Positions 5,961 to 11,755 of a stretch of DNA of 11,755 nt are shown piece by piece (position 1 is the first letter of the stretch; each line of letters opens with the position of its first letter). A program made the translations under genes and the position numbers. The stretch is from Alphaproteobacteria bacterium (GTDB taxonomy: Bacteria; Pseudomonadota; Alphaproteobacteria; MED-G09). The DNA is taken from positions 1 through 11,755 of the forward strand of contig JABHUT010000120.1 in assembly GCA_018658685.1 (NCBI GenBank), in the 5' to 3' direction. A model generated the notes under the pieces. That model was not told the DNA's origin. It saw only the letters and a program-made list of their open reading frames with translations, and ran no database searches.

Positions 5961-8044
5961 CCTGCATCAAGATACTTCAAAGCATCCTCTTTATTAAAAA
6001 GATGTAGAAGGATTTTTAAATTTTCACCTCTATCAGTTTTGTTTAATATATTGCTCTCTATAATATAATTTGCATCATTTCGCGCCACTTCCAATAACTC
6101 TCTATCAGTACTTAGATTTGCAATTTTGAAGTAAGGAAGACCTGATTGTCTTGTACCAAGAACTTCTCCTGCACCTCTAAGCATTAAATCCTCTTCAGCA
6201 ATAACAAATCCATCATCTGTTTGTCTTAAAGTCTCAATACGTTTTTTTGCATTTTCTCCAAGAGGAGATTTATACAATAAAAGACAACTTGAAGGCTTAT
6301 CGCTTCTTCCAACTCTTCCACGTAGCTGATGTAGCTGCGATAAACCAAATCTTTCAGAATGCTCTATTATTATAAAAGTAGCATCTGGTACATCAATTCC
6401 AACCTCAATTACTGTAGTTGCTACTAAAATACTTTTATTTCCATATTTGAAGTCTTTCATTGTCTCTTCGCGCTCTTCAACAGACATTTTACCATGAACC
6501 AACGCAACTCTATCTTTATATATAATCTTTAAAGAATTATAACGATCAACTGCAGCAGCAAGATCAATTTTCTCTGATTCCTCTATTAATGGACAAACCC
6601 AGTAAGCTTTTTCACCTTTATTTATCAATCTTTCAAGCGATAGCATTGCCTCATTAACTTTTGATAGTGGTTTTGCGATTGTTTTAATTGGCTTTCTTCC
6701 CATTGGTTTATCAAGAAGTCGAGACACTTGCATTGATCCATACGCTGTTAACTCTAAAGTTCTTGGTATAGGAGTTGCACTCATAATAACAATATCAGGA
6801 GGGTCTAAAGAATTTTTTGATGTCAATGATAACCTTTGATGAACACCAAACCTATGTTGTTCATCAATGATTACCAATCCTAAATTATTAAAAAGAACTT
6901 TTTCTTGAAAAAGAGCATGTGTTCCTAAGATTATGCTAATTTTTCCATTTTTAAGATCATCTAAAATCCTTTCTCTTTCAAGGCGTTTTGTTTTCCCCGT
7001 AAGTATTTCGATATTAATATTAGATTTAAAACATAAATCTTTTAAACTTTCATAATGCTGTCTAGCCAATAGCTCTGTAGGAGCCATCATTGCCGATTGC
7101 TTATTGTTACCTGATACTTGAAATATTGCTGCAAGGGCTACAATCGTCTTTCCTGAACCAACATCTCCTTGAAGAAGCCTTATCATTCTGCTTGGTTTTT
7201 CAAGATCTTGTGAAATTTCTTCAATAGCTACTTTTTGAGAGTTAGTTAATTCAAAAGGAATATTTTTATATAACGAGTCCATTAATTTAATATTTTTCGA
7301 CATGCTTTGACCCGTGGGTGCTTCAAAATTTTTTGCAAGCAATCCTAAGGATAGTTGATTTGCTAACAGTTCGTCATAAGCAAGTCTTTGTTTTGAAGTA
7401 TTTTTATGATCTAAGTCATCTTCATGCTTAGGATTGTGAACCGTTTTTATTGATTCTAAAAAAGATGGCCAATTCATTTTTTTAAAAAATTCTTTGTCTT
7501 GCCATTCTGAAAAATCTGGAACTATATCAACAGCTCTTTTTATATGATTTGATATAACTTTATTTGTAAGACCCTGTGTTAAACCGTAAACAGCCTCAAT
7601 ATTTGGTAAATTATGGCTTTTTTCGTCACTAACAATGTGCTGTGGATGAATAATTTGTTTTTTCTTTTTATAGAATTCTAATTTTCCACTTACAACAAGG
7701 GTTTCGCCTATAGGCAGAAGATCCTGAAGATACTGCTTTCTTCCATTAAACCATACTAGATCTATTTCACCTGTTTCATCTATAACAGTGACCTTATAGG
7801 GCAATCCTCTTCTTTTAGATGGAAAGTGTTTCAAAACAGTTGCTTTAATAGTAACTATTCTGTCTTTTTCTGCCTTAGATATAGTTGGATTATAGCTTCG
7901 ATCTATAATGTTATTAGGCAGGTGCCATAATAGATCTACTATATTTTCTCCAATTAAATACTTAAGTCTTATTTTTAAGCGAGGCCCAATACCTCTCGTT
8001 GTTTCAATAGGTTTAAATAATTGCTCTAGAATCTTTGGTCTCAT
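5957..8044 (-). CDS. recG: ATP-dependent DNA helicase RecG
   Basis: 695 residues from the ATG at 8042–8044. A longer frame from TTG (8062) would add six residues, but the MRPKILEQLF start matches how I remember alphaproteobacterial RecG beginning, so ATG is chosen. RecG remodels stalled forks, Holliday junctions and R-loops. Domains: GIGPRLKIRLKYL (18–30) leading into the wedge/OB-fold (about 55–150) that splits branched DNA, then an SF2 motor with Walker A GDVGSGKT (293–300), DEQHRFG (394–400), SATPIPRT (422–429), TTVIEVGID (543–551) and motif VI QLRGRVGRS (573–581). The C-terminal LMLRGAGEVLGTRQSGLP is the RecG/Mfd TRG-type motif that couples ATP hydrolysis to translocation. All motifs are intact. 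It is convergent with the DUF502 gene (stops overlap) and divergent from sdhE at 21 bases, so its promoter must lie partly inside sdhE. Confidence 0.96.
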   Translation of the reverse strand: MRPKILEQLFKPIETTRGIGPRLKIRLKYLIGENIVDLLWHLPNNIIDRSYNPTISKAEKDRIVTIKATVLKHFPSKRRGLPYKVTVIDETGEIDLVWFNGRKQYLQDLLPIGETLVVSGKLEFYKKKKQIIHPQHIVSDEKSHNLPNIEAVYGLTQGLTNKVISNHIKRAVDIVPDFSEWQDKEFFKKMNWPSFLESIKTVHNPKHEDDLDHKNTSKQRLAYDELLANQLSLGLLAKNFEAPTGQSMSKNIKLMDSLYKNIPFELTNSQKVAIEEISQDLEKPSRMIRLLQGDVGSGKTIVALAAIFQVSGNNKQSAMMAPTELLARQHYESLKDLCFKSNINIEILTGKTKRLERERILDDLKNGKISIILGTHALFQEKVLFNNLGLVIIDEQHRFGVHQRLSLTSKNSLDPPDIVIMSATPIPRTLELTAYGSMQVSRLLDKPMGRKPIKTIAKPLSKVNEAMLSLERLINKGEKAYWVCPLIEESEKIDLAAAVDRYNSLKIIYKDRVALVHGKMSVEEREETMKDFKYGNKSILVATTVIEVGIDVPDATFIIIEHSERFGLSQLHQLRGRVGRSDKPSSCLLLYKSPLGENAKKRIETLRQTDDGFVIAEEDLMLRGAGEVLGTRQSGLPYFKIANLSTDRELLEVARNDANYIIESNILNKTDRGENLKILLHLFNKEDALKYLDAG

Positions 8045-8065
8045 TGCTCTATTAAAGTACAAATT

Positions 8066-8326
8066 ATGATAAATGACATAGAAAATCTTAGAAAAAAAAT
8101 TTTATTCCGTTCCTGGCATAGAGGAACAAAAGAAATGGATCTTATTTTAGGGGAATTCGCTAATAACAATGTTAGCAATATGGATCTTGATGATCTAAAT
8201 AAATTCCAAGAGTTCCTAAATTTGTCTGATCCAGACCTTTATAAGTGGATAGTGGCTGAAGATGATTCGTTTCCAAAGGAATTTGAAGACTTTTTTAAAA
8301 AAATAATATCTCAAAAAATATCATAG
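8066..8326 (+). CDS. sdhE: FAD assembly factor SdhE (succinate dehydrogenase assembly factor 2)
   Basis: 86 residues, the expected size. SdhE/Sdh5 promotes covalent attachment of FAD to the flavoprotein subunit SdhA of succinate dehydrogenase in the cytoplasm. The family hallmark RGxxE is present as R19-G20-T21-K22-E23 (in SWHRGTKEMDLILGEFA), followed by the helical acidic segment and LYKWI (58–62), which recalls the conserved L-x-x-W region. The ATG at 8066 has no clear Shine-Dalgarno. It lies 21 bases from the recG start and 11 bases before mfd, on the same strand as mfd. The flanking recG and mfd genes support the call. An A8 run (8092–8099) lies within the first codons and would be a slippage-prone spot. 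Confidence 0.9.
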   Translation: MINDIENLRKKILFRSWHRGTKEMDLILGEFANNNVSNMDLDDLNKFQEFLNLSDPDLYKWIVAEDDSFPKEFEDFFKKIISQKIS

Positions 8327-8337
8327 AGCTGTAATTA

Positions 8338-11300
8338 GTGTCCTACTTAAGTGAAATAATTCAAAAAGAATCTTTGAATGATTTTAGTAGCATTAAAGAG
8401 CTAAATGAAATTCCAGAGGGTTCTGAATCTCTAATATTTGAAAATTTATTTTCACATTTAAATAAAGATTTTCTTATAATTACGAGAGATTTAAAGCGTT
8501 TTCAACAAATAAAAGACACTATGGAGTTTTTCTTAAAAAGTGATACTTTATTTTTTCCACAATGGGATTGTGTTCCTTACGATAGAATTTCACCAAATAA
8601 AACAATTACATCAAATCGCCTAGAGACTCTCTCAACTTTAGCTAACGATAAAAGAGATAGAAAGATTGTTTTATCTACAATTCAGTCTGCTTGTCAGAGA
8701 ACCCTGCCAATTAATGAGATTAAAAATAAATCAATAAATTTAAAACCAGGACAGGTAATAAACGTCGATGAACTTTTATTATTTTTTATTAATAATGGTT
8801 ATTCAAAGGTTGGAACTGTAAGAGAATTTGGAGAATTTTCAATACGAGGAGGTATTATTGATTTCTATTCCCCTTTGAACCTTCCTATTAGGTTAGATCT
8901 TTTTGGAAGTACAATCGAATCAATAAAGGGTTTTGACTTAATTTCTCAAAGATCAGTTGGAACGATTAAAGATATAAAAATTTTTCCTTCTGCAGAAGTC
9001 TCGCTAAATGAATTAACTATTGAAAATTTTAGAAAAAATTTCAATCAAACCTTTGGAAGTCAAAAAGAAAAAGTAAAGCTTTATGAGAGTGTTTCAGAAG
9101 GAATTACATATCCAGGAATGGAACATTGGATTCCATTTTTTTACAATCAAACTGGTACTATTTTTGATTATCTAAAAAATCCAATTATTATATTAGATTC
9201 ATCATATAAAGACTCTTTAGAAAATTTTTTAGAAACCGTTAATGATCATTATAATTCTAGAAATGAATACGATAATAATAAGTTATCCAAGACAGAAAAT
9301 AAGTATTTTTCACTCAAACCAGATCAATTATATCAAGATAAGGAAACTTTTTTAGAAAACTTATCTGAAAGTAATACTTTAGAAATTAGCCCCTTTAAAA
9401 AGCCTTCGGGAATAAATTTTAATGGCAAAATGTCGAATAAGTATTTTGGGAAAGATAGCAAGAAATATAACTCTGATAGCTATCAGAGCTTAAAGAGCGA
9501 TATAGATAATTACCTCTCAGACAATAAAGTTATAATTATTGCTTGTTCTAGCCCTGGATCAGAGGACAGAATAACAAAGATATTAAATAATTATAATATT
9601 AATACCAGCTCACTCAAGCAGGATGAATTTAATACAAATAATCTTAATTCTTCAGTATATACCGTTATATTGAATTTAAATTCCGGCTTTTTAATTGAAA
9701 AATATGCTTTTATTTCAGAACAAGATATTTTTGGAGAAAAATTTTATAGGCCAAGAGTTATCAGGAAGGCTGAGAATTTTTTAAGAGAGGTATCAAGTAT
9801 TATGCCCGGAGATGCTGTTGTTCATATTGAACATGGTATAGGTAAATTTGAGAGTTTAGTTACACTAGATATAAATAACGCAAAACATGAGTGTCTATTA
9901 TTAAAATATGCAAATGATGATAAATTATATCTTCCGGTAGAAAATATTGACGTTCTATCTCGGTATGGATCAGATGTTTCAGAAGAATCTCTCGACAAAC
10001 TTGGGGGAGCTTCATGGGGCTCAAGAAAAGAAAAGCTTAAAAAACGAATTAAATTTTTAGCTGAAGAATTAATGGCGGTAGCTGCCAAACGTCAAATGTC
10101 TTCTGCTGAAATAATAAATGTTCCTGAAGATTTTTATGAAGAATTTTGTTCTAGATTTCCTTTTGAGGAAACTAATGATCAATTTAATGCAATTCATTCA
10201 GTTATTGACGACTTAGAAAAGGGCCAGCCAATGGATAGGCTCATATGTGGCGATGTTGGCTTTGGCAAGACAGAGGTTGCATTAAGAGCATCATTTTTGA
10301 CTGCCATGTCTGGAAAACAAGTAGCTATTCTTGCTCCAACAACACTTCTTGCAAGACAGCATTATGAAACTTTTAAAAATAGGTTTAGAGGTTTTCCTAT
10401 CAATATAAATGAATTATCACGATTAACCTCCAAAAAAGATGACGTAATAAAAAAAATTAATTCAGGCTCATCTGATATCGTTATTGGTACACATTCGTTA
10501 TTGGGAGATAAAATAGAGTTTAATGATCTAGGGTTATTAATTATTGATGAAGAGCAACATTTTGGCGTTAAACATAAAGAAAAAATTAAAAAATTAAAAA
10601 GTAATATTCATATTTTAACTTTAACTGCGACTCCAATTCCTAGAACCCTACAGCTCGCAATGACTGGAGTCAGGGATTTATCGATCATTGCCTCGCCCCC
10701 AGTAGATAGAAGAGCAATCGAAACATATGTTTTTCCTAATGATCCATTGGTAATAAGGGAATCTATCCTTAGAGAGAGACACAGAGGTGGTCAAACCTTT
10801 TATGTTGTCCCTAGGATTGCTGATATTGACGATATAGAGGCTTTTATAAGAGAAACTATTCCGGAGGTTAATTTTATAACAGTTCACGGTCAAATGCCAT
10901 CTAAGCAGATTGAAGATAGAATTAATGATTTTTATTCAGGTAATTATGATGTTCTTCTATCTACGACAATAATTGAGTCTGGTTTGGATATTCCTAATGC
11001 AAATACTCTTATTGTTCATAGGGCGGATATCTTTGGATTATCTCAACTTTATCAAATTCGCGGAAGAGTAGGGCGATCAAAAGTTAAGGCTTATGCGTAT
11101 TTAACCTATAAGGATAAAAAAATCTTAGGAGAAAAAGCAAAAAAAAGACTTGAAGTACTTCAATCTCTTGATTCTTTGGGTGCCGGTTTTAATCTTGCTA
11201 GCTACGATCTTGAAATTAGAGGGTCAGGTAATCTTTTAGGGGAAGAGCAATCGGGACAGATTAAGGAAGTTGGAATAGAGCTCTACCAGAATATGCTTGA

Positions 11301-11755
11301 GGAAACTATTGAGGATTTGAGAAATAATAGTATCCAAAACATCGATAAACAATGGTCACCTAAAATTTCCCTTCCTTTAGCTGTATTAATACCCGATGAT
11401 TATATCCCTGATCTAACTACGCGAATGGAAATTTATAAACGATTATCTTTAATATCTGATGAAAATGAAACAAATCAAATAGCTGCCGAATTAATTGATA
11501 GATTTGGTAAACTGCCTAGTGAAGTTGAAACATTAATAGACACAATTGATCTAAAAGCTTTATGCAAGACTGTTAATATTGAAAAAATTGATTGTGGAGA
11601 AAAAGGATATTTAATAAAATTTAGAGATAATAAATTTTCAAATCCTGAGGATTTAATCTCATATATTACTTACCATAAAGATAACTTTAGTATTCGCCCA
11701 GATGAAAGAATATTTGTTAAATTTAAGAAAAAAGAAATCTCTATAATAGATAATA
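8338..11755 (+). CDS. mfd: Transcription-repair coupling factor Mfd (C-terminus cut by window end)
   Basis: An open frame of 1139 codons with no stop before the window ends. The GTG at 8338–8340 is chosen because an in-frame TAA lies just upstream (8332–8334), homology starts within the first 30 residues, and the first in-frame ATG is codon 62. Mfd displaces stalled RNA polymerase and recruits UvrA. Domains: UvrB-like module (about 1–300, with FPQWDCVPYDRISPN at 73–87 and REFGEFSIRGGIIDFYSP at 162–179), a divergent lysine- and asparagine-rich region (about 300–470), the RNA polymerase interaction domain (about 486–560, MPGDAVVHIEHGIGKFESL), and the RecG-like SF2 motor with GDVGFGKT (638–645), DEEQHFG (737–743), TATPIPRT (763–770) and QIRGRVGRS (906–914). 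The TRG-type motif is LEIRGSGNLLGEEQSG (958–973), and a C-terminal D7 regulatory domain begins near 1010. Usual length is about 1150, so few residues are missing. Probably co-transcribed with sdhE. Confidence 0.96.
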   Translation, partial: MSYLSEIIQKESLNDFSSIKELNEIPEGSESLIFENLFSHLNKDFLIITRDLKRFQQIKDTMEFFLKSDTLFFPQWDCVPYDRISPNKTITSNRLETLSTLANDKRDRKIVLSTIQSACQRTLPINEIKNKSINLKPGQVINVDELLLFFINNGYSKVGTVREFGEFSIRGGIIDFYSPLNLPIRLDLFGSTIESIKGFDLISQRSVGTIKDIKIFPSAEVSLNELTIENFRKNFNQTFGSQKEKVKLYESVSEGITYPGMEHWIPFFYNQTGTIFDYLKNPIIILDSSYKDSLENFLETVNDHYNSRNEYDNNKLSKTENKYFSLKPDQLYQDKETFLENLSESNTLEISPFKKPSGINFNGKMSNKYFGKDSKKYNSDSYQSLKSDIDNYLSDNKVIIIACSSPGSEDRITKILNNYNINTSSLKQDEFNTNNLNSSVYTVILNLNSGFLIEKYAFISEQDIFGEKFYRPRVIRKAENFLREVSSIMPGDAVVHIEHGIGKFESLVTLDINNAKHECLLLKYANDDKLYLPVENIDVLSRYGSDVSEESLDKLGGASWGSRKEKLKKRIKFLAEELMAVAAKRQMSSAEIINVPEDFYEEFCSRFPFEETNDQFNAIHSVIDDLEKGQPMDRLICGDVGFGKTEVALRASFLTAMSGKQVAILAPTTLLARQHYETFKNRFRGFPININELSRLTSKKDDVIKKINSGSSDIVIGTHSLLGDKIEFNDLGLLIIDEEQHFGVKHKEKIKKLKSNIHILTLTATPIPRTLQLAMTGVRDLSIIASPPVDRRAIETYVFPNDPLVIRESILRERHRGGQTFYVVPRIADIDDIEAFIRETIPEVNFITVHGQMPSKQIEDRINDFYSGNYDVLLSTTIIESGLDIPNANTLIVHRADIFGLSQLYQIRGRVGRSKVKAYAYLTYKDKKILGEKAKKRLEVLQSLDSLGAGFNLASYDLEIRGSGNLLGEEQSGQIKEVGIELYQNMLEETIEDLRNNSIQNIDKQWSPKISLPLAVLIPDDYIPDLTTRMEIYKRLSLISDENETNQIAAELIDRFGKLPSEVETLIDTIDLKALCKTVNIEKIDCGEKGYLIKFRDNKFSNPEDLISYITYHKDNFSIRPDERIFVKFKKKEISIIDN
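9471..9488. repeat. 18-bp perfect palindrome inside mfd
   Basis: CTCTGATAGCTATCAGAG is its own reverse complement over all 18 bases. It lies in the divergent region of Mfd (codons for DSYQS) between the UvrB-like module and the RNA polymerase interaction domain. It could be a binding site or a cruciform/hairpin, but it may equally be chance. Confidence 0.5.

Noticed and set aside
8045..8062. TTG start adding six residues to RecG
   Set aside because: The ATG at 8042–8044 gives an N-terminus closer to the family as I remember it, and the TTG would leave only 3 bases before the sdhE ATG.
171..8303. Identical T6A7 blocks at 171–183 and 8291–8303
   Set aside because: Both are Phe/Lys codon runs in an AT-rich genome. 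The shared 13 bases are expected by chance and do not extend into a longer repeat.
9822..10893. Two leftward open frames (9822–10088 and 10678–10893) inside mfd
   Set aside because: Both are antisense to conserved Mfd motifs (RNA polymerase interaction domain and helicase motor) and have no family resemblance.
1..11755. Alternative genetic code (TGA read as Trp)
   Set aside because: The eight visible stops are seven TAA and one TAG with no TGA, but all genes read through with TGG for Trp and no in-frame TGA was needed. Lack of TGA stops fits high A+T.

Overview
The window is AT-rich DNA (A+T by impression near 70%, not computed) that looks like a chromosomal segment of a streamlined marine-type alphaproteobacterium. 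The strongest clue is the block DUF502 gene – recG – sdhE – mfd. From memory, recG, sdhE and mfd cluster like this in Alphaproteobacteria. Spacing is very tight: gaps of 11–63 bases, two convergent pairs whose stop codons overlap, and one divergent pair about 21 bases apart. No rRNA, tRNA, CRISPR array, insertion sequence or phage gene was seen, and no stretch over 300 bases lacks a gene. The exact clade (SAR116, HIMB59, AEGEAN-169 or similar) cannot be told from this sequence.

Layout. Bases 1–59 hold the first 19 codons of an unidentified leftward gene with a good ribosome binding site. A 105-base divergent promoter region (60–164) follows, then a rightward membrane hydrolase of the ceramidase/CREST type (165–1121) with a complete set of active-site residues. 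Next are two rightward genes: a HMG-CoA-synthase-like protein fused to an OB-fold (DUF35-type) domain (1185–2639), and an SCP-x type thiolase (2690–3892). A leftward pair meets the thiolase end to end: an ACAD10/11- or LvaA-like phosphotransferase (4253–5260) and a DUF6285 protein (3889–4260) that overlaps its stop codon. A DUF502 membrane protein (5316–5960) runs rightward into the end of leftward recG (5957–8044). Rightward sdhE (8066–8326) and mfd (8338 to the window end, lacking only its extreme C-terminus) complete the window. mfd starts at GTG.

How the genes may work together. The left half looks like acyl-CoA metabolism. The thiolase keeps its catalytic Cys, HDCF and GHP motifs. Its partner has non-catalytic residues at all three positions where HMG-CoA synthases carry Glu, Cys and His, and it carries the OB-fold that in archaeal HMGCS–thiolase–DUF35 and bacterial PhlACB complexes holds the CoA substrate. 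I infer a two-gene acyltransferase or thiolase complex with a single active site type. The convergent phosphotransferase plus small partner resembles LvaA–LvaB, which phosphorylates 4-hydroxyacyl-CoA so that it can enter beta-oxidation. The substrate is unknown for both pairs. The right half is housekeeping: branched-DNA repair (RecG), transcription-coupled repair (Mfd) and flavinylation of succinate dehydrogenase (SdhE).
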